A stretch of DNA of 64,000 nucleotides from Actinoplanes octamycinicus (GTDB taxonomy: Bacteria; Actinomycetota; Actinomycetes; Mycobacteriales; Micromonosporaceae). The stretch lies in the NCBI RefSeq assembly GCF_014205225.1, contig NZ_JACHNB010000001.1:2647501-2711500 (forward strand), written 5' to 3'. Under the pieces are notes generated by a model. The model worked only from the letters and a program-made list of their open reading frames with translations, had not been told where the DNA came from and searched no databases. Both the position numbers and the translations under genes were made by a program. Positions 47,534 through 56,939 of the stretch are shown piece by piece. The first letter of the stretch is position 1, and every line of letters begins with the position of its first letter.

Positions 47534-50332
47534 TCAGCCGGTGTTGCGCATGCCGGCAGCGATGCCGTTGACCGTGGTGAGCAGGGCGCGCTCCAGGGCC
47601 GTCGAATCCGACGGCCCGCGGCGGACGCCCGGCGCGGTCGGCAGCTGGCGGCCGGCCTCGCCCAGGTCGCGGTACTGGCGGAGCAGCGCCACCTGCAGGT
47701 GGTGCAGCGGCTCCAGGTAGGTGTCGCGGACTCCCAGCGTGCGGGACAGCTCCGGCTGGGCCGCCAGGATCTGCGGCTCGCCGGTGATCGCCAGGACCTC
47801 GTCGACGGTCCGCTGGTACTCCGCCTCGATGGTGGCGAAGATCGGGTGCAGCTCGGCCGGGACCAGCGTCTCGACATAGCGGCGGGCGATCGACAGGTCG
47901 GTCTTGGCCAGCATCATCGCCACGTTCGACAGGAACGTGCGGAAGAACTGCCAGTTCTCGTGCATCTCGTCGAGCACGTCACCGAGGCCGGCGGCGCGGG
48001 CCGCGGCCAGGCCGGAGCCGACGCCGAACCAGCCGGGCACGATCTGCCGGGTCTGGGTCCAGCCGAACACCCACGGGATGGCCCGCAGACCGCCCAGGCC
48101 GGCGTCCGCGTTCGGCCGCTTGGCCGGGCGGGAGCCGATGTTCAGCGCGCCGAGCAGCTCGGTCGGGGTGGCCGCCCAGAAGTAGGCCGGCAGATCCGGA
48201 TTTTCCACCAGCGCGCGGTACGCCCGGAACGCCGCGTCCGAGGCGGTGTCCATGGTGGCGTCCCACACCTCGAGCCGGCTCGGGTCGACCGAGAGCGTGG
48301 TGTGCAGCAGCGTGGCCTGCAGCACCGCCGCCGTGGTGAGCTCCAGGTTCTCCCGGGCCAGGGCGGGCACGGTGTACTTGTCGGAGATCACCTCGCCCTG
48401 CTCGGTCACCTTGATCGCGCCGTCCAGCGTGCCGTAGGGCTGCGCCAGGATCGCCTCGTGGGTCGGGCCGCCACCGCGGCCGACGGTGCCGCCGCGGCCG
48501 TGGAAGAGCCGCAGCCGGACCCCGTGCCGGGCGGCCACGTCCCGCAGCGAGCGCTGCGCCTTGTGGATCCGCCACTGGCTGGTGGTGATCCCGGCCTCCT
48601 TGTTGGAGTCCGAGTAGCCGAGCATGACCTCCTGCAGGTCGCCGCGCGCGCGGACGATCTCCCGGTAGGCCGGCAGGGACAGCATCTCGTCCAGCAGGTC
48701 GCCGCCCGCGTCCAGCTCGGCCGGGGTCTCCAGGAGCGGCACGATGTTGACCCGGGCCCGCCCGGTCTGGATGTCGATCAGGCCGGCCTCGCGGGCCAGC
48801 ACCGCCGCGGCGAGCACGTCGTCGACGCCCAGGGTCATCGAGATGATGTAGGTCTCGATGACGTCCATGCCGAACCGGTCCTGCGCGTCCCGGATCGTGT
48901 GGAAGACGTCGAAGGTCTTCCGCGCCGAGTCGGTCAGCGGGGTGTCCGCGCTGGACAGCGGCCGGCGCCCGGTCAACTCGGTGGCGAGCAGCTTGGTCCG
49001 CTCGGTGCGGTCCAGGGTGGCGTAGTCCTCGACCTCGCCGACCTGGGTGTACATCTGCTGCAGCACCTCGTGGTGCTTCTCCGCGTGCTCGCGCACGTCG
49101 AGCGTGGCCAGCTGCAGGCCGAAGGCGGACACCTGGCGGATCGCGGTGGCCACCACGCCGACCGCGGAGAGCTGGCCGGAGTTGCGGGCCAGCGACGCGC
49201 GCATCAGCTCCAGGTCGGCGATCAGCTCGTCGCTGCCCAGGTAGTCCCGGCCGGCCACGTGCGGGGTGCCGTGCTGCAGCCGGGCCCGGGTGTTGGCCAG
49301 CTTCGCCTTGATCGCGCGGACCTTCAGCCGGTACGGCTCCTCGGCGTTGACCCGGCGGAACCGCGGCGCCACCTCGGGCAGGTTGTCCAGGTCCTGGGCC
49401 AGGCTGGCGGAGAGGTCGAGGGACACCCCGCGCAGCCGGCGGGAGACGGACAGCTCCTCGATCAGCTTGTCCATCACCTTCTCGGCGGCCTGGATGCCGT
49501 GCTCGTGCTGGATGAGCAGCACGTCCCGGGTGACCGCCGGGGTGACGAACGGGTTGCCGTCCCGGTCGCCGCCGATCCACGAGCCGAAGGTCAGCGGGCG
49601 GGACGTCGGCGCGGTCTCCACGCCCAGCCGGCGCAGCGTCTCGGCCAGGTCGTCGAGCACCTGCGGGGCGGCCTCGGCGTAGAGGTCCTTGAGGTAGTAG
49701 ACCGCGTTGCGCGCCTCGTCCAGCGGGTCCGGCCGGTCCAGCCGCAGCTCGTCGGTCTGCCAGAGCAGGTCGATCAGCTCGGCGAACCGCTTGGTGGAGA
49801 CCGTGGTGTCGGTGTCGCCGTAGAGCACCGCGGCGGCCGACTCGGCGTCCAGCGAGTCGGCGACCTGGCGCAGCTTGCTCAGGATCGAACGGCGGGCGGC
49901 CTCGGTCGGGTGCGCGGTGAAGACCGGGCGGACCGCGAGCCGGCGGGCGGCCGCGGCGATCTCGTCGGCCGGGACGCCCTGCTCGGCGATCCGCTTGGCC
50001 GCCTGGTCCAGCCAGCCGCCCTCCTTGGCGCGGCGGCGCCGCAGGTCCCGGGCGCGGTGCACCTGCTCGGTGATGTTGGCCAGGTGGAAGTAGGTGGAGA
50101 AGGCACGGGCCAGTTTGGTGCCGGTGGTGATGTCCATCGCGGCGAGCCGCTCGGCGGCCGCCGGCGCGTCCTGCCGGACCAGGGCGCGGATCTCCTCGAC
50201 CAGGTCGAGCAGGGGACGGCCCTCCTGGCGGGCCAGGGTCTGCCCGAGCAACGTGCCGATCCGGCGGATGTCGGCACGTAGCTCCGCGTCGGGCCCCTCT
50301 CGCTCGTCGAGATGGGCAGGCTGCTCTGTCAT
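47534..50332 (-). CDS. ppc: Phosphoenolpyruvate carboxylase
   Basis: The protein has 932 residues, full length. It carboxylates PEP to oxaloacetate to refill the TCA cycle. The catalytic His is H141 in PVFTAHPTEAARRS. Other signatures are TFGSWIGGDRDGNPFVT, MLGYSDSNKEAGI and FHGRGGTVGRGGGPTHEAI (the flexible Gly loop near residue 607). The C-terminus ends GIAAGMRNTG, the usual end of the allosteric site. It is monocistronic, with a strong terminator. Confidence 0.97.
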   Translation of the reverse strand: MTEQPAHLDEREGPDAELRADIRRIGTLLGQTLARQEGRPLLDLVEEIRALVRQDAPAAAERLAAMDITTGTKLARAFSTYFHLANITEQVHRARDLRRRRAKEGGWLDQAAKRIAEQGVPADEIAAAARRLAVRPVFTAHPTEAARRSILSKLRQVADSLDAESAAAVLYGDTDTTVSTKRFAELIDLLWQTDELRLDRPDPLDEARNAVYYLKDLYAEAAPQVLDDLAETLRRLGVETAPTSRPLTFGSWIGGDRDGNPFVTPAVTRDVLLIQHEHGIQAAEKVMDKLIEELSVSRRLRGVSLDLSASLAQDLDNLPEVAPRFRRVNAEEPYRLKVRAIKAKLANTRARLQHGTPHVAGRDYLGSDELIADLELMRASLARNSGQLSAVGVVATAIRQVSAFGLQLATLDVREHAEKHHEVLQQMYTQVGEVEDYATLDRTERTKLLATELTGRRPLSSADTPLTDSARKTFDVFHTIRDAQDRFGMDVIETYIISMTLGVDDVLAAAVLAREAGLIDIQTGRARVNIVPLLETPAELDAGGDLLDEMLSLPAYREIVRARGDLQEVMLGYSDSNKEAGITTSQWRIHKAQRSLRDVAARHGVRLRLFHGRGGTVGRGGGPTHEAILAQPYGTLDGAIKVTEQGEVISDKYTVPALARENLELTTAAVLQATLLHTTLSVDPSRLEVWDATMDTASDAAFRAYRALVENPDLPAYFWAATPTELLGALNIGSRPAKRPNADAGLGGLRAIPWVFGWTQTRQIVPGWFGVGSGLAAARAAGLGDVLDEMHENWQFFRTFLSNVAMMLAKTDLSIARRYVETLVPAELHPIFATIEAEYQRTVDEVLAITGEPQILAAQPELSRTLGVRDTYLEPLHHLQVALLRQYRDLGEAGRQLPTAPGVRRGPSDSTALERALLTTVNGIAAGMRNTG

Positions 50333-50505
50333 CGGGGCGCTCCTTCACTCGGATGGCTCCAGGACGGCGCTGTCCCGACTTCGCCGATCGTATCGGCGTC
50401 CCCCGTCGCAGGGGTGAATTGAGTCAAGAGTCTCACGGTCGTTCAGGCGGTCCACGTGCTGGTCCGGCCAAGATCAGGATCAAGACCGGTTTCCGGTACG
50501 CCGGG

Positions 50506-52290
50506 TCAGGCGGTCACCGGCACGGCGGGCCGCACCGTCACCGGGGCACGCCGGTCGCCCGGCCCGGCGTTGCCGGTGCGGGGCCGCGTGCCGATCGCCG
50601 GTCCCAGGTTCCCGGCCAGCAGCAGCCTCCGCGGCGTGCCACCGGTCCCGGCCTTGGTCACGAACGCCCGCCGGGCCGCCGCGAAACCGGACCGGTCGGC
50701 GTAGATGTCCCGGCTCATCTCGGCCAGCTCGCGGGTCTCGTAGACGTCCAGCGGCACCCGCTCCGCGGCCAGCCGCCGGGCCTTCGCGGCCCGCCGCTTG
50801 CGGACCGTGCGCGGGTCCGCGTGCCGCTCGGCGAGCAGGCCGAGCCACTGCGCGTAGGCCTCCGGATGCCGCGGCCCGACCTCGTCGACCAGGCCGATCC
50901 GGACCGCCTGGGCGGTGCTCACCGGCAGCTTGTCGTCGATCAGCCGCTGCGCCCGGTCCGCGCCGACCCGGCGCGGCAGGGCGAAGGTGTGCAGCTCGGA
51001 GCCGAACAGCCCGATGTCGTAGTACGGGTTCAGCACGATCCCGTCCCGGGCCGCGACCACGTCCGCGCCCAGCCCGAGCATCGCCCCGCCGGCCCCGGCG
51101 CTGCCGGCGTAGGCGGCCACCACCACCTGCCGGGTGCAGCTGACGATCTCCCGGCACACCTGGTTGATCGCCCGGATGTTCGCCCACGCGGTCCCGGCCG
51201 GGTCCGGCGCCGCCTCGATCACGTTGAGGTGGATGCCGTTGCTGAACGCCTCGGTCCCGCCGCGCAGCACCAGCACCCGGGTGTCCTGGGCGGCCGCGTG
51301 CCGCAGTCCGGCCAGCAGCCGCCGGCAGTGCCCGGGCGCCATCGCGCCGTTGTAGAAGTCGAAGAAGAGCCAGCCGACCGGGCCGCTGCGCCGGTAGCGG
51401 ATCTGCCGGTACGTGTGCGCCGCCTCCGGCTCCTGATCCGCCCCGAGCGGCGTGTGCGGCACCCCGCGCAGCCGCGCGCCGAGCACCATGGTGGCCGGCA
51501 GCTTGATCCCGCCCTCCGCGGTGCGCAGGTGCCCGAGCCACAGGCTCCCGTCGCCGGTGGCCACCAGCACCGCGCCCTGCCGGCGGCTGAGCAGCGTGCC
51601 GGGCCGGGCGCCGCGGGCCACCCCGGGGTGCGCGTCGTAGACGTACGCCGACCGGCCGCCCACCTCGGTGAGCACCCCGGGCGCCCCGTCCGCGGCCCGG
51701 ATCCGGCGCAGGATCGCCTCGGTCGACTCGCCCCAGTCGAACGCCCGGTCGGCCTGCCGCATCGGCGGGCGGGGCCGGGCGCCGGGCGTCTGGGTCGGCG
51801 TGTTCTCCGCCGGCACCGGGCGGAACGCCGGGTCGGCGGCCTTGGCCACCACCTCCAGCGCGCACTCCAGCGCGGCGTCCGAGACCGGCCCGGCGTAGAG
51901 CGCCGACTTGCGCGGCGGGACGGCCGGCAGCGAGAAGGTCCGGGTGGCCCAGATCGGTCCGGCGTCGAACTCCTGGACCGCCTGCAGGGCGGTGACCCCC
52001 CAGGTCCGCGCGCCCTCGGTGATCGCCCAGTCCAGGGCGGACGGGCCGCGGTCGCCGACCGGGCCGGGGTGCAGGATCACCGTGCGCCGGCGCTGCCAGA
52101 CCCCGGCCGGCACCCGGTGCTTGAGGTACGGGCAGAGGATCAGCTCCGGGTCGGCGGCGCGCACCCCGTCGGCGATCTGCTCCTCGTTCTCCGCGATCAG
52201 CACGCCGACCTGGTGCCCGGCGTCGCGCAGCGCGCACCAGACCCGCTGGCTCAAGCCGTTGAAAGCGCTGACCAGCAGCAGGACCCGCAC
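50506..52290 (-). CDS. hypX: HypX-like protein (formyltransferase domain plus enoyl-CoA hydratase domain)
   Basis: The protein has 594 residues from GTG 52290 (GGGGAGG upstream; the longer in-frame start lacks a ribosome site). The N-terminal domain resembles formyl-THF transferases: VRVLLLVSAFNGLSQRVWCAL, LHPGPVGDRGPSALDWAI and TALQAVQEFDAGPIWA. The middle and C-terminal crotonase domain has FFDFYNGAMAPGH, EAFSNGIHLNVIEAA and AGAGGAMLGLGADVVAARDGIVLNPYYDIGLFGSELHTF. This pairing is that of HypX/HoxX, which makes CO from formyl-CoA for the active site of O2-tolerant [NiFe]-hydrogenases. No hydrogenase or other hyp gene is in the window. Confidence 0.83.
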   Translation of the reverse strand: MRVLLLVSAFNGLSQRVWCALRDAGHQVGVLIAENEEQIADGVRAADPELILCPYLKHRVPAGVWQRRRTVILHPGPVGDRGPSALDWAITEGARTWGVTALQAVQEFDAGPIWATRTFSLPAVPPRKSALYAGPVSDAALECALEVVAKAADPAFRPVPAENTPTQTPGARPRPPMRQADRAFDWGESTEAILRRIRAADGAPGVLTEVGGRSAYVYDAHPGVARGARPGTLLSRRQGAVLVATGDGSLWLGHLRTAEGGIKLPATMVLGARLRGVPHTPLGADQEPEAAHTYRQIRYRRSGPVGWLFFDFYNGAMAPGHCRRLLAGLRHAAAQDTRVLVLRGGTEAFSNGIHLNVIEAAPDPAGTAWANIRAINQVCREIVSCTRQVVVAAYAGSAGAGGAMLGLGADVVAARDGIVLNPYYDIGLFGSELHTFALPRRVGADRAQRLIDDKLPVSTAQAVRIGLVDEVGPRHPEAYAQWLGLLAERHADPRTVRKRRAAKARRLAAERVPLDVYETRELAEMSRDIYADRSGFAAARRAFVTKAGTGGTPRRLLLAGNLGPAIGTRPRTGNAGPGDRRAPVTVRPAVPVTA

Positions 52291-52396
52291 GTCGCCTCCC
52301 CAAGGTTCGCCAGGAAGCTTCGGCGGCGGAGCCGCCCGCATGTCGGACATGCGGTGCGATGAGGCGCACGCCGCGGGAAGTGTCGGTGGGGCGGAC

Positions 52397-52402
52397 TAAG
52401 CT
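52397..52402 (+). promoter_or_regulatory. Putative -10 element for mfd
   Basis: TAAGCT lies about 70 bases upstream of ATG 52471, predicting a leader of about 60 bases. No convincing -35 was seen. Confidence 0.35.
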
Positions 52403-52470
52403 GGTCACACAGACCCCCGCCCCACTGGGCGACCGGGGTTGTTCGTCGTGCCCTCGGGGGGTTCTTCGCC

Positions 52471-55400
52471 ATGCAGCTCGCCGGTCTGATCCCAGCCGCC
52501 CTGCGCGACCGTGGCCTGGCCCGGGCGCGCGACCTGGCCCGCAAGGGCTTCGTCGACTCCGATGCGATGGACCTCACCGCGCCGGTCTCGCTGCGCCCGT
52601 TCGTGGTGGCCACGGTGGCCGGTCCGGCCGACGCCGGCGGCGCCCAGCGCCCGGTGCTCGCGATCACCGCGACCTCCCGGGAGGCCGACGACCTGGCCGA
52701 CGCGCTGGGCTGCCTGATCACGCCGGACCGGGTGGCCGTCTACCCGTCCTGGGAGACGCTGCCGCACGAGCGGCTGTCCCCGCGCTCGGACACGGTCGGC
52801 AAGCGGCTGGCCGTGCTGCGCCGCCTGGCCCACCCGGGCGAGGAGCCGCTGCAGGTCGTCGTGGCGCCGGTCCGGTCGCTGCTCCAGCCGCAGCTCAAGG
52901 GCCTCGGCGACCTGGAGCCGGTGGAGCTGGTCACCGGCCGCGGGGCGGAGCTGGAGGAGGTCGCCCGGCGGCTGTCCGACATGGCCTACGCCCGGGTCGA
53001 CCTGGTCACCAAGCGCGGCGAGTTCGCGGTCCGCGGCGGCATCCTGGACGTCTTCCCGCCCACCGACGAGCACCCGTCCCGGGTGGAGTTCTGGGGCGAC
53101 GAGGTGGAGGAGATCCGCACCTTCGCGGTCGCCGACCAGCGGACCATCGACCCGGTCGAGCGGCTCTGGGCGCCGCCCTGCCGGGAGCTGCTGCTCACCC
53201 CGGCGGTCCGGGAGCGGGCCGCTCAGCTCGCCGCCCAGCACCCGGAGCTGGCCGAGATCCTGGACAAGCTCTCCGCCGGCATCCCGGTCGAGGGGATGGA
53301 GTCGCTGGCGCCGGCGCTGCTGGACGGCACCGACAGCATGGAGCTGCTGATCGACTGCATGCCGGCCGGGACGCACGTGCTGCTCTGCGACCCGGAGCGG
53401 ATCCGGACCCGGGCGCACGACCTGACCCGCACCTCGGACGAGTTCCTGGAGGCGTCCTGGGCCGCGGCCGCGGTGGGCGGCCAGGCGCCGATCGACGTCG
53501 GCGCGGTCGCCTTCCGCAGCCTGGCCGATGTCCGGGCGCACGCGGCCGTCCTCAAGCAGCCGTGGTGGACGATCTCGCCGTTCGGGCTGGCCGTCGCCGA
53601 CGAGCCGGCCGCTCTGCCGTGGGAGGACGCCGCGCCGGTCGAGGTCACCCCGGACACCGGTGATGCGATCGCCCTGGCGGCTCAGCCGGTCCCGCTCTAT
53701 CACGGCGACACCGCGAAACTGGCGGGCGACCTGTCCGAGTGGGCGTCTGCCGGTTGGGCGATCGCCCTGGTCTTCGAGGGCAAGGGGACCGCGCAGCGGG
53801 CCACCGAGCTGCTCCGCGACGCCGGCCTCGGGGTCACCCCGGTCGAAGCGATCAGCAACCCGATCGCCGACGGCCAGCTGCTGGTCACCTGCGGGGGGCT
53901 GAACCACGGGTTCGTCGACGCCGCGTCCCGGCTCGCGGTGATCACCGGCAACGACATCTCCGGCGGCCGTGGCGCGTCCACCAAGGACATGCGCAAGATG
54001 CCGGCCCGCCGGCGCAACACGATCGACCCGCTCGAACTGAAGACCGGCGACTTCGTGGTGCACGAGCAGCACGGCATCGGGCGCTACATCGAGCTGGTCC
54101 AGCGCACCGTCAACGGCGCCGACCGGGAATACCTGGTGATCGAGTACGCCGCCGCCAAGCGCGGTCAGCCCGGCGACCGGCTCTACGTGCCCACCGACCA
54201 GCTCGACCAGCTTTCCCGCTACGTCGGCGGCGAGCAGCCCACGCTGCACAAGATGGGCGGTGCCGACTGGCAGAAGAGCAAGGCCCGAGCGAAGAAGGCG
54301 GTCAAGGAGATCGCCGCTCAGCTGATCCAGCTCTACGCCGCCCGGCAGGCCTCGAAAGGCCACGCGTTCGGACCGGACACGCCGTGGCAGCGGGAGCTGG
54401 AGGACGCGTTCCCGTACACCGAGACGCCGGACCAGCTGGCCGCCATCCACGAGGTCAAGCACGACATGGAGCTGCAGACCCCGATGGACCGGCTGATCTG
54501 CGGCGACGTCGGTTACGGCAAGACCGAGATCGCGGTGCGCGCCGCGTTCAAGGCGGTGCAGGACGGCAAGCAGGTGGCCGTGCTGGTGCCCACCACGCTG
54601 CTGGCCCAGCAGCACTTCAACACGTTCACCGAGCGGATGAGCCAGTTCCCGGTGCAGATCAAGCAGCTGTCCCGGTTCCAGACGCCGAAAGAGGCGGCGC
54701 TCACCCTGGAGCAGGCCGCCGAGGGCACCGCGGACATCGTGATCGGCACCCACCGGCTGCTGGCCAAGTCGACCCGGTTCAAGAACCTCGGCCTGATCAT
54801 CGTGGACGAGGAGCAGCGGTTCGGCGTCGAGCACAAGGAGCAGCTCAAGGCGCTGCGCGCGTCGGTGGACGTGCTCACCATGTCGGCCACCCCGATCCCG
54901 CGGACCCTGGAGATGGCGATCACCGGCATCCGGGAGATGTCCACCATCGCCACCCCGCCGGAGGAGCGGCACCCGGTGCTGACCTACGTCGGGGCCTACG
55001 ACGACAAGCAGGTCGCCGCCGCCATCCACCGCGAGCTGCTCCGCGACGGCCAGGTGTTCTACCTGCACAACCGGGTCGAGTCGATCGACCGGGCGGCCCG
55101 CAAGCTGCGCGAGCTGGTGCCCGAGGCCCGGGTCGCGGTGGCGCACGGCCAGATGAGCGAGGAGCAGTTGGAGAAGGTGATGGTCGGCTTCTGGGAGAAG
55201 GAGTTCGACGTCCTGGTCTGCACCACGATCGTCGAGTCCGGCATCGACATCCCGAACGCCAACACGCTGATCCTGGAGCGCGCCGACCTGCTCGGCCTGG
55301 CCCAGCTGCACCAGATCCGCGGCCGGGTCGGGCGGGGCCGGGAGCGGGCGTACGCGTACTTCCTCTACCCGCGGGACAAGCCGCTCACCGAGCACGCGCA

Positions 55401-56079
55401 CGAGCGGCTGGCCACCATCGCCCAGCACACCGAGCTGGGCGCCGGCATGTATGTGGCGATGAAGGACCTGGAGATCCGCGGCGCCGGCAACCTGCTCGGC
55501 GGCGAGCAGTCCGGGCACATCGAGGGCGTCGGCTTCGATCTCTACGTGCGGATGGTCGGCGAGGCGGTCAGCGCGTTCAAGGGCGAGCGCCCCGAGGAGG
55601 AGCCCGAGGTCAAGATCGACCTGCCGGTCGACGCGCACCTGCCCACCGAGTACATCGCCGTCGAGCGGCTGCGCCTGGAGATGTACCGCAAGCTCGCCGA
55701 GGCCCGCGACGACGCCCGCCTGGAGGAGGTGATCGCCGAGATGACCGACCGGTACGGCGAGCCGCCCGCCCCGGTGGTCAACCTGATCGCGGTCGCCCGG
55801 TTCCGCCAGCTGGCCCGCGCCTACGGCCTGACCGACGTCTCGATGCAGGGCAAGCACCTGCGGTTCGCCCCGCTCGCCCTGCCCGACTCCAAGCAGCTGC
55901 GGCTCAAGCGCTACCACCCGGACTCCGTCTACAAGCCGGCGAACGACCAGGTCAGCGTGCCGCGCCCGAGCACCCGGCGGGTCGGCGGCGAGCCGCTGCG
56001 CGATCAGGAGCTGTTGCAGTGGTGCGCCCAGCTGCTCAAGGACGTGCTCGGCGAGGCGCCCGCCCCGGCCCGGGTGTGA
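52471..56079 (+). CDS. mfd: Transcription-repair coupling factor
   Basis: The protein has 1202 residues, full length. It removes RNA polymerase stalled at DNA damage and recruits UvrA. The N-terminal UvrB-homology region covers residues 1-350 (YPSWETLPHERLSPRSD; VRGGILDVFPPTDEHP). The CarD-like RNA-polymerase-binding domain is near 520-590 (LKTGDFVVHEQHGIGRYIELV). The superfamily 2 translocase has Walker A GDVGYGKTE near 677 and DEEQRFG near 778, plus TMSATPIPRTLEMA and IHQIRGRVGRGRERAYAY. The C-terminal regulatory domain closes the protein. The next genes follow in the same direction, as in other actinobacteria. Confidence 0.97.
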   Translation: MQLAGLIPAALRDRGLARARDLARKGFVDSDAMDLTAPVSLRPFVVATVAGPADAGGAQRPVLAITATSREADDLADALGCLITPDRVAVYPSWETLPHERLSPRSDTVGKRLAVLRRLAHPGEEPLQVVVAPVRSLLQPQLKGLGDLEPVELVTGRGAELEEVARRLSDMAYARVDLVTKRGEFAVRGGILDVFPPTDEHPSRVEFWGDEVEEIRTFAVADQRTIDPVERLWAPPCRELLLTPAVRERAAQLAAQHPELAEILDKLSAGIPVEGMESLAPALLDGTDSMELLIDCMPAGTHVLLCDPERIRTRAHDLTRTSDEFLEASWAAAAVGGQAPIDVGAVAFRSLADVRAHAAVLKQPWWTISPFGLAVADEPAALPWEDAAPVEVTPDTGDAIALAAQPVPLYHGDTAKLAGDLSEWASAGWAIALVFEGKGTAQRATELLRDAGLGVTPVEAISNPIADGQLLVTCGGLNHGFVDAASRLAVITGNDISGGRGASTKDMRKMPARRRNTIDPLELKTGDFVVHEQHGIGRYIELVQRTVNGADREYLVIEYAAAKRGQPGDRLYVPTDQLDQLSRYVGGEQPTLHKMGGADWQKSKARAKKAVKEIAAQLIQLYAARQASKGHAFGPDTPWQRELEDAFPYTETPDQLAAIHEVKHDMELQTPMDRLICGDVGYGKTEIAVRAAFKAVQDGKQVAVLVPTTLLAQQHFNTFTERMSQFPVQIKQLSRFQTPKEAALTLEQAAEGTADIVIGTHRLLAKSTRFKNLGLIIVDEEQRFGVEHKEQLKALRASVDVLTMSATPIPRTLEMAITGIREMSTIATPPEERHPVLTYVGAYDDKQVAAAIHRELLRDGQVFYLHNRVESIDRAARKLRELVPEARVAVAHGQMSEEQLEKVMVGFWEKEFDVLVCTTIVESGIDIPNANTLILERADLLGLAQLHQIRGRVGRGRERAYAYFLYPRDKPLTEHAHERLATIAQHTELGAGMYVAMKDLEIRGAGNLLGGEQSGHIEGVGFDLYVRMVGEAVSAFKGERPEEEPEVKIDLPVDAHLPTEYIAVERLRLEMYRKLAEARDDARLEEVIAEMTDRYGEPPAPVVNLIAVARFRQLARAYGLTDVSMQGKHLRFAPLALPDSKQLRLKRYHPDSVYKPANDQVSVPRPSTRRVGGEPLRDQELLQWCAQLLKDVLGEAPAPARV

Positions 56080-56111
56080 CGGATCACACTGAGCGTGAGA
56101 CAGTGTTGACC

Positions 56112-56939
56112 ATGCAGCGTACCCGCCGACTCGCATCCATGGCCGTCGTCGCGTCCCTGGCGATCGCCGGCCTCTCCGCGTGCCGTTCCGCCCCGGCTGT
56201 CGCCGCCTACGTGGGCGACAGCCAGATCCCGGAGAGCCGGGTCCAGGACATCTGGGACGACGCGCGGCAGGCCTTCGACGCCGAGGCCGTCGGCAAGCGC
56301 GCCGAGGCGCAGAAAGCGGTCGACGCGGCGAAGCAGCAGCTGGCGGCGGGCCAGGCGACCGAGGTGGACGTCAAGACCGCCGAGGACGCGCTGGCCCAGG
56401 TCGGCAAGCAGATGCCGATCCAGCGGGCCGATGTGGTCAGCGTGCTGGTCAGCCGGAAACTGTACGACCAGCTGGCCCAGCGGCACAGCGTGACGCTGCC
56501 GGCCGAGCTGGCCTACGACCGGGCCGGCGCCGCCGTCGGCCTGCCGGCCACCACCGAGTACGTCCGGCTCTACACCCAGAACGCGGTCCTGCAATACCTG
56601 GTGTCGCAGTCGCTCACCGGCGCCCCGGCGCTCACCGAGGCCGACCTGAAGGAGGTCTTCCGGCGCGCCGAGGAGAAGGACGCGATCCAGCCGGGCACCA
56701 CCTTCGAGAAATTCCGGAGCGGGCTGAACGCGCAGTTCACCGAGGAGCTGAAGAGCGGCGTCGCGCTGCGCAACGAGCTCACCTCGGTGGCCGGGCCGCT
56801 GCACATCACGATCAACCCGCGCTACCAGCCGATGGAGATCGTCACGTACTCCTACCCGCTGCAGAACGGGACCGGCCTCGACCTGGTCGGGGCGCGCCTG
56901 GACGAGCAGTCCGGCCTGCCGGTCAAAGACGTCTCTTGA
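56112..56939 (+). CDS. SurA-like lipoprotein (foldase-type N-domain, no catalytic PPIase seen)
   Basis: The protein has 275 residues from ATG 56112; a GTG nine bases earlier is possible. The signal peptide ends in a good lipobox, AGLSAC, so the mature protein is anchored to the outer face of the membrane. The region VAAYVGDSQIPESRVQDIWDDARQ resembles the SurA N-terminal chaperone domain. A charged helical stretch (KRAEAQKAVDAAKQQLAAGQATEVDVKTAEDALAQVG) is likely coiled coil. No parvulin domain was recognised. It is placed between mfd and mazG, a conserved actinobacterial order, and overlaps mazG by four bases. Confidence 0.85.
   Translation: MQRTRRLASMAVVASLAIAGLSACRSAPAVAAYVGDSQIPESRVQDIWDDARQAFDAEAVGKRAEAQKAVDAAKQQLAAGQATEVDVKTAEDALAQVGKQMPIQRADVVSVLVSRKLYDQLAQRHSVTLPAELAYDRAGAAVGLPATTEYVRLYTQNAVLQYLVSQSLTGAPALTEADLKEVFRRAEEKDAIQPGTTFEKFRSGLNAQFTEELKSGVALRNELTSVAGPLHITINPRYQPMEIVTYSYPLQNGTGLDLVGARLDEQSGLPVKDVS

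Noticed and set aside
47288..50281. 997-residue plus-strand open frame opposite ppc
   Set aside because: It is antisense to PEP carboxylase, which shows every catalytic motif on the minus strand. The frame stays open because of GC3 bias.
52405..56136. 1243-residue minus-strand open frame opposite mfd
   Set aside because: It is the shadow of mfd. The composition is Leu/Arg/Asp/Val/Gln-rich, typical of antisense translation in GC-rich coding DNA.
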